Assembly: GCF_018324205.1 (NCBI RefSeq)
Contig: NZ_AP023356.1
Span: 9,430,501-9,494,500, forward strand
Source: Actinoplanes ianthinogenes
Lineage (GTDB): Bacteria; Actinomycetota; Actinomycetes; Mycobacteriales; Micromonosporaceae
DNA length: 64,000 nucleotides
Direction: 5' to 3'
The position numbers and the translations under genes were made by a program. Positions within the stretch are counted from its first letter, which is position 1. The number at the start of each line of letters is the position of its first letter. This document shows positions 25,481-34,077 of this stretch, one piece after another. The notes under the pieces were generated by a model, which had not been told where the DNA came from, did not search any database, and saw only the letters and a list, made by a program, of their open reading frames with translations.

Positions 25481-26099
25481 AGGTTATTGCGCGAGATGAC
25501 CCTTGCGGGTCCGGCAGCTCAGAGATCACGAAACGGATCGACGCGGAGCCCGGCCCTCGCGTGCCGGCGGTTCGCGCCGCGAGATTGACGCGGACGGTGA
25601 CCACGGCGCCCTGGGCGGGCCACGACCAGACGGCGGCCCGCACCGGGGTGCGCTGGGCCGCACGCGCCGCCGGATCAGCGGGCCAATAGGGCAGATCCGG
25701 CAGGCCGGCGCCGGCACCGTCGTGCACGGTGTGGTCCGGGCGCCCGAGCGCGGTCTCGGCGGCCGCGAGATAGGACGGCCACGCGGCGAGGACATCGGCG
25801 ACCACAGCGGGGTTCTCGCCGGCACGGGTGGCCGATCGCTGCCACACCACATCCGACGCCCCGTCGAACCGGGTGCCGCCGTGGTAGCGGAACAGTGTCA
25901 CCTCGCCGCCGGACGCGAGCGTGACGGTGAGGTTCAAGTCACCGTCGATGTGGGTGAGCCGCCAGCCCGCGCGGGCGGCCCACCGCGCAGGGTCATCGGT
26001 GCAGCCGTCGCCGGCCCATATCGTGGCCCAGTCGACAGCGGCCAGCTGCGACAAGTCGCCGGCGAACTGATCGGGGGTGCGCTGGACGCGGGCCGTCAT
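25410..26099 (-). CDS. Uncharacterised protein with C-terminal run-on into marR, 229 aa
   Basis: The ATG at 26099 has a strong AGGAGGAA site. Motifs: DWATIWAGDGCTDDPARWAA, GEVTLFRYHGGTRFDG and a final SIRFVISELPD. I recognise no family with confidence. After ISEL the frame runs about 34 more residues, low in complexity and rich in Arg/Ala, mostly antisense to marR; this looks like loss of an original stop. Confidence 0.6.
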   Translation of the reverse strand: MTARVQRTPDQFAGDLSQLAAVDWATIWAGDGCTDDPARWAARAGWRLTHIDGDLNLTVTLASGGEVTLFRYHGGTRFDGASDVVWQRSATRAGENPAVVADVLAAWPSYLAAAETALGRPDHTVHDGAGAGLPDLPYWPADPAARAAQRTPVRAAVWSWPAQGAVVTVRVNLAARTAGTRGPGSASIRFVISELPDPQGSSRAITFTGARSGRPACAASRRAGPVRPG

Positions 26100-26148
26100 G
26101 GCAGTTCCTCCTGAGTCACCATCGGTGACCATCTAAACAGGGCGATGC

Positions 26149-27018
26149 TCACCCTCCGCCGGTCAGCGCGGCGATCAGGGCGGCGACGCCCGGATGGGCG
26201 GCGGCGCCCCGGCGGTGGGCGATCCGGGTCCGCCGGCGCAGCGGCAGCGGCAGCAGCCGCACGGACGGCGGCGGGTCCGCCGCCGCGAGCTCGGGCACCA
26301 GCGACACCCCTTGCCCCGCGCCGACCAGCGCGAGCACGGTCGCGAAGTCGTCGGCGCAGTGCCGCACCCGCGGCGTGTACCCCTGCGCGGCGCAGACCCG
26401 CAGGGTGACCTCATGACACAGTGTCCCCGCACTCGCCACGATCCACGGCTGGTCCGCGGCCCCGGCGAGCGACGCGCACCCCGACCCGGCCGGCACCGCC
26501 AGGAACACCGTCTCGTCGAGCAGCGGCACCGAGTCCAGGTCCGCGTCGACGTCGCCGGGCGCCACGTCGTAGTCGTTGAGCAGGCCCACGTCGAGGCGTC
26601 GCTCGCGCAGCGCGGCCGGCACGTCCGCCGGATCCAACTCGGTCACCATCAGCTCCAGTGCCGGATGCTCCCGCCCCAGGCCGACCAGCGCCGCCGGCAG
26701 CAGGGTGCGCACCGCCGTGGGGAACGCCCCGATCCGCAGCGGCCCGGCCGGACCGGACCGCACCGCGGCGAGCGCCGCCTCGGTCTCCTCCATCGCGCCC
26801 AGCACCCGGCTCGCATGCCGGACCAGGACCTGCCCGGCCGCGGTGAACGCCACCCGCCGCCCGGTGCGTTCCAGCAACGCCACCCCGGCCTCGCGCTCCA
26901 GGGCCGACAGCTGCTGCGAGACGGCGCTGGGCGTGTAGGAGCGCGCGTGCGCGACCGCCGCGATCGTGCCCAGCCGGTCCAGGTCGCAGAGCAGCAGCAG
27001 TTTCCGCACATCCAGCAT
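26149..27018 (-). CDS. LysR-family transcriptional regulator
   Basis: The protein is 289 aa. The N-terminal HTH is IAAVAHARSYTPSAVSQQLS then LEREAGVALLERTGRRVAFT. The effector domain follows with GPLRIGAFPTAVRTLLPAA and LVGAGQGVSLVPELA. It is divergent from a DapA-family lyase gene with a 71-bp gap, the usual arrangement for a LysR regulator and its target. No clear T-N11-A box was pinned down. Confidence 0.88.
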   Translation of the reverse strand: MLDVRKLLLLCDLDRLGTIAAVAHARSYTPSAVSQQLSALEREAGVALLERTGRRVAFTAAGQVLVRHASRVLGAMEETEAALAAVRSGPAGPLRIGAFPTAVRTLLPAALVGLGREHPALELMVTELDPADVPAALRERRLDVGLLNDYDVAPGDVDADLDSVPLLDETVFLAVPAGSGCASLAGAADQPWIVASAGTLCHEVTLRVCAAQGYTPRVRHCADDFATVLALVGAGQGVSLVPELAAADPPPSVRLLPLPLRRRTRIAHRRGAAAHPGVAALIAALTGGG

Positions 27019-27089
27019 CAGCTCAGCTTACGGTTGCCACCAGAAACGTGAACTGGACCTGATGCTCGTCGGTGGCCAGGCTGGAACGC

Positions 27090-27914
27090 ATGGAGCTGAC
27101 CGGTGTCTTCGTCCCGATGATCACCCCGTTCGACGAGTCCGGGGCGGTCGCGTTCCCCGCCCTCGAACGCCTGGCGCACGAGGTTCTCGACGCCGGCGCG
27201 ACCGGCCTGGTCGCGCTCGGCACCACGGGGGAGCCGTCCGCGCTGACCGCCGGCGAGCGCGACGGTGTCGTCGCCGTGCTGGCCCGGGTCTGCGCGGCGC
27301 ACGCGGCCCCGCTGATCGGCCCGCCCGGCGAGGGGGTCACCGCGGCGCTGAGCCTGGTCCCGCCGTTCGTGCGGCCCGGCCCGGACGGCGTGCTCGCGCA
27401 CTTCACCGCCCTGGCCGCGAGCAGCCCCGTCCCGCTGGTCGTCTACCACGTCCCGCACCGCACCGGTCAGCCGCTGGACGCGGGCACGCTGCGCCGCATC
27501 GCCGGGCTCGACCGGGTGATCGGGATCAAGTACGCCACCGGCGCCCTGGACGCCGACGCGATCGCGCTGCTCGCCGACCCGCCGCCCGGGTTCGCGTTCC
27601 TGTCCGGCGACGACCTCTTCCTGTCCCCGCTGCTCGCGCTCGGCGCCGCCGGCGGCATCCTGGCCTCGGCGCACCTGGCCACCGACCGGTTCGTGGCCCT
27701 GACCCGGGCCTGGCACAGCGGTGACCTCGGCGCCGCCCGCAAGCTGGGGCACGCGCTCGCCCCGCTGTCCGCGGCCCTGTTCGCCGAGCCCAACCCCGCT
27801 GTGATCAAGGCCGTCCTGCACGCCCAGGGCCGCATTCCCACCCCTTCGGTACGCCTGCCGCTGCTGCCCGCCTCCGCCGCGGCGCTCGACGCCGCCCTGC
27901 GCCACGCCACCTGA
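27090..27914 (+). CDS. Dihydrodipicolinate synthase/N-acetylneuraminate lyase family protein
   Basis: The protein is 274 aa. The TIM-barrel Schiff-base family is shown by GTTGEPSALT, the catalytic-site VVYHVPHRTG (Tyr) and the Schiff-base Lys in RVIGIKYATG. Sequence near GPPGEGVTAAL is shortened against true DapA, so a role in another aldol cleavage, for instance of a sugar acid, is plausible. It is divergent from a LysR regulator that probably controls it. Confidence 0.85.
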   Translation: MELTGVFVPMITPFDESGAVAFPALERLAHEVLDAGATGLVALGTTGEPSALTAGERDGVVAVLARVCAAHAAPLIGPPGEGVTAALSLVPPFVRPGPDGVLAHFTALAASSPVPLVVYHVPHRTGQPLDAGTLRRIAGLDRVIGIKYATGALDADAIALLADPPPGFAFLSGDDLFLSPLLALGAAGGILASAHLATDRFVALTRAWHSGDLGAARKLGHALAPLSAALFAEPNPAVIKAVLHAQGRIPTPSVRLPLLPASAAALDAALRHAT

Positions 27915-27987
27915 TCCCGATCGGCCCGCCGTCACGCTCGCGGCGGCCGGCGCACCCCGGGTGCGCCCGATCGATAGGCTGCGGCCT

Positions 27988-28806
27988 GTGACCCGACGTC
28001 TTCTGATCACCGGTGGCAGTGGCTCGCTCGGACGCCGGGTCGTCGCCCGCGCCACGGCCGCCGGCTGGGACCCGATCGGCACCTACGTCTCCCAGCCCGC
28101 CCCCACCGCCACCGTGCGCCTGGACATCCGCGACCCGGCCGGGATCCGCCGGGTGCTGGACGAGGTCCGCCCGGACGCGATCGTGCACACCGCCTCCGGC
28201 CGCGACCGCAACGACTGGCCGTCCACCGCCGACGGTGCCGCGCACCTGGCAATGGCCGCCCGCGGCATCCGCCTGGTGCACGTCTCCAGCGACGCCATCT
28301 TCTCCGGTCGCGAGGTGCACTACGACGAGAGCGCGCTGCCCGACCCGGTCTACCGGTACGGCGCCGCCAAGGCCGCCGCCGAGACCGCGGTCCGGGCCAT
28401 CGACCCGGGCGCGGCGATCGTGCGGACCTCGCTGATCCTCGGCGACGGCAACGGCGCCCACGAGGTCCTCACCCGGGACCTGATCGCCGGCCGGGCCACC
28501 GGGGCGCTGTTCACCGACGAGGTCCGCACCCCGGTGCACGTCGACGACCTGGCCGACGCCCTGCTCGAACTGGCCGCCGGCGACTACCCGGGCGTGCTGA
28601 ACGTGGCCGGCGCCGACCCGGTCAGCCGCTACGAGCTGGGGGTCCTGGTCGCCCGCCGCGAGCAGCTCGACCCGGCGGCGATCCCGGCGGCGTCGCTGGC
28701 CGCGCTCGGGCTGCACCGTCCCACCGACGTACGCCTGGTCCTGGACCGCGCCAAACAGCTGCTGCGCACCCGGCTGCGCGGCGCGCACGAGTTCCTGGCG
28801 GCCTGA
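27988..28806 (+). CDS. RmlD-like NAD(P)-dependent sugar-nucleotide reductase
   Basis: The protein is 272 aa. The Rossmann motif LLITGGSGSLGRRV, the strand LVHVSSDAIFSG and the catalytic YRYGAAKAAAE (YxxxK) place it in the extended SDR family near dTDP-4-dehydrorhamnose reductase. The GTG start sits about ten bases after TAGGCT, a typical leaderless actinobacterial promoter. TGATG coupling links it to the next HAD gene. Confidence 0.82.
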   Translation: MTRRLLITGGSGSLGRRVVARATAAGWDPIGTYVSQPAPTATVRLDIRDPAGIRRVLDEVRPDAIVHTASGRDRNDWPSTADGAAHLAMAARGIRLVHVSSDAIFSGREVHYDESALPDPVYRYGAAKAAAETAVRAIDPGAAIVRTSLILGDGNGAHEVLTRDLIAGRATGALFTDEVRTPVHVDDLADALLELAAGDYPGVLNVAGADPVSRYELGVLVARREQLDPAAIPAASLAALGLHRPTDVRLVLDRAKQLLRTRLRGAHEFLAA

Positions 28807-29420
28807 TGCTGCCGGTGTGGGACATGGACGGCACCCTGATCGACTCGGCCCGGGTGGTGCCCGCCGCGTTCGTGCGGGCCGTGGCCGCGCTCGGCGGCCC
28901 GCCGGTGCACGCCGACGACGTGGTCGCGGCCTACTGGCGCGGCACCCCGGAGGTGATCCTCGGCTTCCTGACCGGCCGCGACCTGTCGCCCGCCGAGCAC
29001 GACGTCTACTACCGCGAGCTCGACGGGGTGCCGGTGTCCGCCTACCCCGGGATCGCCGACACGCTCGGTGTGCTGCGGGCCCAGGGGGTGCCGTTCGCCG
29101 TGTTCACCGGCGCCAGCACCCGCTCGGCGCGGATCCTGCTCGCCGCCGCGGGCCTGACCCCGGACCTGATCATCGGCGGTGACCTGGTGGCGCGGCCGAA
29201 ACCGGCGCCGGACGGCATGCTGCTGGCGGCGCGGCGCCTGGGCACGACGCCGCAGGAGCTGATCCTCATCGGTGACTCGCATCTGGATCTGCAGTCGGCG
29301 AAGGCGGCCGGCAGCCTGAGCGCGTCCGCGGCCTGGGGTCACATGTACGACCCGGGCGCCCCGGCCGATGTCACCCTGCGCGCGCCGTCCGAGCTGCCGG
29401 CGATAATCGGGTGTCAGTGA
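28806..29420 (+). CDS. HAD-superfamily phosphatase
   Basis: The protein is 204 aa. Motif I is WDMDGTLIDSA, motif II VFTGAST, motif III VARPKPAPDG and motif IV ILIGDSHLDLQSA, so all four catalytic motifs are intact. A helical cap lies between motifs I and II, as in phosphoglycolate-phosphatase-like enzymes. It is translationally coupled to the SDR gene, suggesting a shared sugar-phosphate pathway (inference). Confidence 0.85.
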   Translation: MLPVWDMDGTLIDSARVVPAAFVRAVAALGGPPVHADDVVAAYWRGTPEVILGFLTGRDLSPAEHDVYYRELDGVPVSAYPGIADTLGVLRAQGVPFAVFTGASTRSARILLAAAGLTPDLIIGGDLVARPKPAPDGMLLAARRLGTTPQELILIGDSHLDLQSAKAAGSLSASAAWGHMYDPGAPADVTLRAPSELPAIIGCQ

Positions 29421-29445
29421 GCGGGCGGGCGCCGATACTGGCGCG

Positions 29446-29802
29446 ATGACCGAGAGCCGCACGATTCGCGTGACCGTCCGCGGATCCTTCGACAACCTGA
29501 GCGCCGAGCAGCGGGCCGAGCTGGCCGCCGACGGTGGCGACGACCTGCTGACCGTGCAGTACACCGAGCGGGGGCACCTGACCTACGACATCGCCGCCCG
29601 CCCGTTCTTCACCTTCCGCTTCGCCGAGCGGGTCAGCGACGAGAAGGAGATCCCGCAGGCCGCGATCCGCGCGGAGATGAAGGCCGTCGCCTGGCTGGAG
29701 GAGCGCGGCTACGGCTACAAGAAGATCACCTCGCAGACCGTGGACATGTCCGAGGTGCCGCTCGGCAAGCGCGGCAAGCGGGAAGCCGCCAAGGGCTCCT
29801 AG
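29446..29802 (+). CDS. DUF6204-like protein, 118 aa
   Basis: RTIRVTVRGSFDNLSAEQRA, LTYDIAARPFFTFRFAERV and YGYKKITSQTVDMSEVPLGK are the pattern of a small actinobacterial family that I recall as DUF6204. The tail is lysine-rich. The function is unknown. It lies 25 bp after the HAD gene and might be in its transcript. Confidence 0.7.
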   Translation: MTESRTIRVTVRGSFDNLSAEQRAELAADGGDDLLTVQYTERGHLTYDIAARPFFTFRFAERVSDEKEIPQAAIRAEMKAVAWLEERGYGYKKITSQTVDMSEVPLGKRGKREAAKGS

Positions 29803-29893
29803 CGGACCGGCGGCCGTCAGCCGTACCATTTTCTTCCGATGTTCGCGTCGTGCGACGCCCCGAGGGGGCACCATCACACCCACACCGGCGCCC

Positions 29894-30838
29894 GTGCCTG
29901 TCGAGCGGTCAGCGGTGCGCTCCCGCGATCTCGGCGAGGTGCACGAGATGATGCGGCAGCGCTACGGCGAGCACCAACCCCGGGTGGTGGACGGCGGTGA
30001 CCGGTTCGTGTTCCGCGCCCAGTCGGCGCGCGCCGGCCCGCTGACCGTCGACCAGCTCACCTATGCCGCGACCATGGCGATGACCGCGGAGCCGTTCATG
30101 ACCATGCTGATCGTCAGCGTGCTGGACGGCCGGTTCGACGTGACCGCCGGGCGCGAGCATGCCCGCGTGGCCCGCGGCGACTCCTTGCTCTACCCGGCCC
30201 GCCTCGGGTTGCAGGTGCTGATGGACCGGATGACGCACCAGGTCGTCCAGTTCCCGGTCGCGGCGGCGTCCCGGGTCGCCGAACGCGCCGGTGTGCCGGC
30301 ACCGGACTTGCGGTTCGAGGCGATGACCGCCGTGTCGCCGGCCGCCGGTCGGCAGTGGCTGGCCACCGTCGCCTACCTGACCCGGCTGCTGTCCGGCCCG
30401 CAGGCCACGGTGCCTGCGCTGCTGCTGGCCGCGGCGATGGACACCGCGGCGGCCGCGGCACTGAGCGTGTTCCCGAACACCACCATGACCCTCGACTACA
30501 CGCCCGGCCCCGGCCAGACACCCCCGGCCGTGGTGCGCCGGGCGATCGCCTACATCGACGCGCACGCCGACCGGCCGATCACCGTCGAGGACATCGCCGC
30601 GGCCGCCGGCATCGGCGTCCGCGGCCTGCAGGCCGCGTTCGCCCGCCACCGCGACACCACCCCCACCGGCTACCTGCGCCAGGTACGCCTGGAACACGCC
30701 CACCGCGACCTGCAAGCCGCCGACCCCACCCGCGGCGACACCGTCACCCACAAGTGGGGCTTCACCACCCCCAGCCGATTCGCCACCGCCTACCGCACCG
30801 CCTACGGCCGGCCACCCAGCCACACGCTGCGCGCCTGA
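29894..30838 (+). CDS. AraC-family transcriptional regulator
   Basis: The protein is 314 aa. The C-terminal double HTH (RPITVEDIAAAAGIGVRGLQ, GYLRQVRLEHAHRDLQ and WGFTTPSRFATAYRTAYGRP) is a full AraC domain. The N-terminal part has a cupin-like sensor (VSVLDGRFDVTAGREHARVA). The GTG start is used. No target can be assigned from context; the neighbour downstream is on the opposite strand. Confidence 0.88.
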   Translation: MPVERSAVRSRDLGEVHEMMRQRYGEHQPRVVDGGDRFVFRAQSARAGPLTVDQLTYAATMAMTAEPFMTMLIVSVLDGRFDVTAGREHARVARGDSLLYPARLGLQVLMDRMTHQVVQFPVAAASRVAERAGVPAPDLRFEAMTAVSPAAGRQWLATVAYLTRLLSGPQATVPALLLAAAMDTAAAAALSVFPNTTMTLDYTPGPGQTPPAVVRRAIAYIDAHADRPITVEDIAAAAGIGVRGLQAAFARHRDTTPTGYLRQVRLEHAHRDLQAADPTRGDTVTHKWGFTTPSRFATAYRTAYGRPPSHTLRA

Positions 30839-30899
30839 ACCGCCACGGTCCCCTCAGCTCAGAAGCCGCGATCACCGGGGTCGTTGTTCTTGCCGAGCG

Positions 30900-31304
30900 T
30901 CACGGCTGTGCCGGGTCCGCGGCGCGCTCGGCGGCGCTGCGCTCCACACAGAACTCGTTGCCCTCCGGGTCGCGCATGGTCACCCAGCCGGTGCCGTCGG
31001 GCTTGCGGTGGTCCTCGAAGATCGTCGCGCCGGCCGCCGTCATCTGCTCGACGAACTCGTCGCGGGTGCCGGCCGGCGGCTGGACGTCCAGGTGCAGCCG
31101 GTTCTTGACGGTCTTGCCCTCCGGCACCGCGATGAACAGCAGGCCCGGCGCATCCGGGTACGGCGGGGTCAGCAGCGCCTCCTCGGCGGTGGACTCGTCG
31201 TGCAGGTCGTACCCGGTCACCGCCGCCCAGAACGTGGCGACCTTGACGGCGTCGCGGGCGTCGACGGTGATGTGCCGGATCGGGTTGCTCGTCATGGCGC
31301 TCAT
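30900..31304 (-). CDS. Single-domain VOC family protein
   Basis: The protein is 134 aa. RHITVDARDAVKVATFWAAV, then NRLHLDVQPPAGTRDEF and VTMRDPEGNEFCVE form a complete glyoxalase-like domain. Its gene overlaps the upstream acetyltransferase gene by four bases, so the pair is co-transcribed. An alternative ATG at 31295 exists. Confidence 0.82.
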   Translation of the reverse strand: MSAMTSNPIRHITVDARDAVKVATFWAAVTGYDLHDESTAEEALLTPPYPDAPGLLFIAVPEGKTVKNRLHLDVQPPAGTRDEFVEQMTAAGATIFEDHRKPDGTGWVTMRDPEGNEFCVERSAAERAADPAQP

Positions 31305-31690
31305 CCTGCCCGATGCCGCACGTGCCGGTGCCCGGGCAGGGGGTAGCCCCCGCCGGGCGGCAGCTCGCGGTCGAACGCGTACCCGCCGCGGCGGGCCACC
31401 GCGCACGACGCCGCGTTGTCGACCTGGTGGATCAGGCTCAGGGACGGCACCGGGAACCGGGCGAACGCCCACCCGGTCAGCGCGTCCAGCGCCCACGCCG
31501 CGACCCCCTGCCGGCGCGCGTGCGGTGCGGTCCAGTAGCCGACCTCGGCCTCGGGCATCTTCAGCACCACCCGGCCGACCACCTCGGCGCCGCGGACCAC
31601 CGCGAACGTGTGCCGCCCGGGCGCCCGGACCGGCGGCACGTCACTGACGGCGTCGTCGCCGTCGTCCCACGGCCGCAAGATCAGACTCAT
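31301..31690 (-). CDS. GNAT-type N-acetyltransferase, short form
   Basis: The protein is 129 aa. EAEVGYWTAPHARRQGVAAW is the acetyl-CoA-binding motif A (R-x-x-G-x-A). LSLIHQVDNAASCAVARRGG is motif B. The N-terminal part is shorter than usual, with about 20-30 residues missing after LRPWDDGDDA, so activity is uncertain. It is divergent from the HTH-ClpN regulator. Confidence 0.75.
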   Translation of the reverse strand: MSLILRPWDDGDDAVSDVPPVRAPGRHTFAVVRGAEVVGRVVLKMPEAEVGYWTAPHARRQGVAAWALDALTGWAFARFPVPSLSLIHQVDNAASCAVARRGGYAFDRELPPGGGYPLPGHRHVRHRAG

Positions 31691-31707
31691 GCCACCCACC
31701 CTAAATC

Positions 31708-31752
31708 GTCAACTCAAGGTTGACGACGATGAAGCGTCAACCTATGGTTGAC
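31708..31752. promoter_or_regulatory. Twin operators GTCAAC-N5-GTTGAC
   Basis: Two 17-bp dyads, at 31708-31724 (spacer TCAAG) and 31736-31752 (spacer CTATG), have identical 6-bp arms. Their starts are 28 bp apart. The second ends three bases before the ATG of the HTH-ClpN gene and would block its promoter or start. Confidence 0.85.
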
Positions 31753-31755
31753 GGC

Positions 31756-32475
31756 ATGACGCAGATTACTCCGCCGGTCCGGCTCGACGACCTGATCAGC
31801 GCGATCACGAAGAACCGCCCCGACGACCCGCTGGACCGGCTCTCCGACGCGGTCCTGCTCGGCGACCACCTCGGCGAGCTCGCCGACCACCTGATCGGCC
31901 ACTTCGTCGACCAGGCCCGCCGCTCCGGCGCCTCGTGGACCGACATCGGCCGCAGCATGGGCGTCAGCAAGCAGGCCGCGCAGAAACGGTTCGTCGCCAA
32001 GGACAAGCTCGACATGCAGCAGGGCTTCAACCGGTTCACCCCGCTCGCCCGCGCCGCCGTCATCGCATCGATGAACCAGGCGAAGGCGCACCACAACGGC
32101 GAGATCACCCCGGCGCACCTGATGCTCGGCCTGCTCGACCAGAGCGACGGCCTGGCGCTCAAGGCGGTGCTCGCGCAGGGCCTGGACGTCGGCGCCGTCC
32201 GGGAACGCCTGATCGCAGCGTTGCCGGAGCGGGTCGACGAGCTGCCCACCCTGACCCCGTACGACGCCCGCTCCCGCAAGGCCCTGGAGCTCAGCTTCCG
32301 CGAGGCGCTGCGCCTGTCGCACGAGGACATCGGCACCGGCCACGTCCTGCTCGCGCTGCTGGAGGAGGAGTCGCAGGGCGGCCTGCTGACCGGTCTGGGC
32401 CTCGACAAGGCCGCGGTCGAACAGGTGGTCGCCGCGGGCCCGCAGGAACCGGACCGCGACACCACCGGCAGCTGA
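31756..32475 (+). CDS. HTH plus Clp-N-domain regulator
   Basis: The protein is 239 aa. Residues about 55-75 (GASWTDIGRSMGVSKQAAQKRF) are a helix-turn-helix. Residues about 85-225 contain two Clp N-terminal repeats: NQAKAHHNGEITPAHLMLGL and LSFREALRLSHEDIGTGHVL. Clp-N domains bind substrates or adaptors of Clp proteases but there is no ATPase here, so the protein probably couples DNA binding to a protein or peptide signal. Twin palindromes at its start suggest autoregulation. Confidence 0.85.
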   Translation: MTQITPPVRLDDLISAITKNRPDDPLDRLSDAVLLGDHLGELADHLIGHFVDQARRSGASWTDIGRSMGVSKQAAQKRFVAKDKLDMQQGFNRFTPLARAAVIASMNQAKAHHNGEITPAHLMLGLLDQSDGLALKAVLAQGLDVGAVRERLIAALPERVDELPTLTPYDARSRKALELSFREALRLSHEDIGTGHVLLALLEEESQGGLLTGLGLDKAAVEQVVAAGPQEPDRDTTGS

Positions 32476-32477
32476 CC

Positions 32478-32492
32478 TTTCCGGTACGCCCG
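32478..32492 (+). repeat. Copy 5 of recurrent motif (consensus)
   Basis: TTTCCGGTACGCCCG starts three bases after the HTH-ClpN stop, in a 23-bp convergent gap. Confidence 0.75.
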
Positions 32493-32498
32493 CCCGGC

Positions 32499-33023
32499 TC
32501 AGCCCAGCGGGAAGTCGGTCAGCGTCTGCCACGAGTCGCCCGGCTCGCGCCGCCCGGTGATCAGCCGCAGCGACGTGACCCGGGCCCGGATCGGCAGCCG
32601 CGGCTCCACCTGCGCGGCCGCCTGCGCCAGCACGCCGGGCGGCTGGTCGTGCCCGACGGTCAAGTGCGGGATCACCTCGGTGAACTGGCCGCCGTACGGC
32701 TGGGCGGCCGGGAACCGGACCGCGAGCCGGTTGGTCAGCTCCCGGAACGGGTCGGCCGGCGCCGGCGAGAGCCACAGCACCCGCTCGTCGAACCAGCCCA
32801 GCTTGTCCAGGCTCAGATAGAACCGGGGCACCCCGGCCGCGATCAGGCGCACGGCGGCGAGGACCCGGGCGCTCAGCTGCTCCGGCGGCAGGAACGGGAA
32901 GGTGACCGTGATGTGCGCGGGCACTCCCCAGGAGGCGGACCGGTCGAGGCGGGCCCGCAGGTCGGCGACGGCCGGTTCGGCCTCCGGGATCGGGACGATC
33001 AGGGCGCTCTGCAGCGGTTCCAT
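32499..33023 (-). CDS. 2H-phosphoesterase (2'-5' RNA ligase family)
   Basis: The protein is 174 aa. The two catalytic HxT motifs are PAHITVTFPF and IPHLTVGHDQ, 70-80 residues apart as the family requires. Members act on 2',3'-cyclic or 2'-5' phosphodiesters in RNA or nucleotides. It stands alone; the physiological target is unknown. Confidence 0.85.
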   Translation of the reverse strand: MEPLQSALIVPIPEAEPAVADLRARLDRSASWGVPAHITVTFPFLPPEQLSARVLAAVRLIAAGVPRFYLSLDKLGWFDERVLWLSPAPADPFRELTNRLAVRFPAAQPYGGQFTEVIPHLTVGHDQPPGVLAQAAAQVEPRLPIRARVTSLRLITGRREPGDSWQTLTDFPLG

Positions 33024-33138
33024 CCGCGAAGTGTCGTCGATGGGCGCGGCCGGGCAAAGCACATACTGACGGATGTCATGGGCGATCCGTGACGCATGGC
33101 GGGGGACACGGCCGGGACCCGCCCGGCACGATGTCCGC

Positions 33139-34077
33139 ATGACGCTCACCGCTTCACCCGATCTCACGGCCTCCGGTACGGGGCAGCTGGCCGTGAACCT
33201 GGACGGCGTGGTCAAACGTTTCGGCGCGGTCACCGCCGTGAACGGGATCGACCTGCGCATCCGCCCCGGAGAGGTGGTAGCCCTGCTGGGGCCCAACGGC
33301 GCCGGCAAGACGACCACGGTCGACATGCTGCTGGGCCTGTCGCAGCCCACCGAAGGCAGCGCCCTGGTGTACGGGCGGGCGCCGCACGAGGCGGTCGCGC
33401 TCGGCCTGGTCTCGGCGGTCATGCAGACCGGCGGCCTGCTCAAGGACTACACGGTCGCCGAGACCGTCCGGCTGACCGCCGCGCTGTTCGGCAAGCCGCG
33501 CGCGGCGGTCGAGGTGGCCCTCAAGCGGGCCGGGATCGCCGACATCGGCGACCGCCTGGTCGGCAAGTGCTCCGGCGGGCAGCAGCAGCGGCTGCGGTTC
33601 GCGATGGCGCTGCTGCCGGACCCGGCGCTGCTGATCCTCGACGAGCCGACCACCGGCATGGACGTCGGCGGGCGCCGCGAGTTCTGGGACGCGATCCGCG
33701 AGGACGCCGAGGGCGGCCGGACCGTCATCTTCGCCACCCACTACCTGGAGGAGGCCGACGCGTACGCCGACCGGATCGTGCTGGTGCGCCGCGGCAAGAT
33801 CGTCGCCGACGGGACCGCCGCCGAGGTCAAGGCGCTGTCCGCCGGCCGGACCGTGCGGGCCACCCTGCCCGAGGCGGAACTGGCCGACCTGACCCGGGTG
33901 CCCGGCGTCGAGTCGTCCGAGGTCCGCGGCGACACCGTCTACCTGCACGGGCGTGACACCGACGAGATCGCCCGTTACCTGCTCACCCGCACCGCCGCCC
34001 GGGACCTGGAGATCACCTCCCGGAACCTCGAAGACGCGTTCCTGACCCTCACCGCCGACGAGGAGCAACCGGCATGA
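33139..34077 (+). CDS. ABC transporter ATP-binding protein (drug-export type)
   Basis: The protein is 312 aa. Walker A is GPNGAGKTTT, the Q-loop AVMQTGGL, the signature KCSGGQQQRL (first Ser replaced by Cys), Walker B LLILDEPTTGMD and the H-loop FATHYLEEAD. The C-terminal 80 residues follow the DrrA/CcmA-type ABC-2 partner. The permease gene overlaps its stop (ATGA). The co-directional histidine kinase and response regulator probably control the pump. Confidence 0.92.
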   Translation: MTLTASPDLTASGTGQLAVNLDGVVKRFGAVTAVNGIDLRIRPGEVVALLGPNGAGKTTTVDMLLGLSQPTEGSALVYGRAPHEAVALGLVSAVMQTGGLLKDYTVAETVRLTAALFGKPRAAVEVALKRAGIADIGDRLVGKCSGGQQQRLRFAMALLPDPALLILDEPTTGMDVGGRREFWDAIREDAEGGRTVIFATHYLEEADAYADRIVLVRRGKIVADGTAAEVKALSAGRTVRATLPEAELADLTRVPGVESSEVRGDTVYLHGRDTDEIARYLLTRTAARDLEITSRNLEDAFLTLTADEEQPA

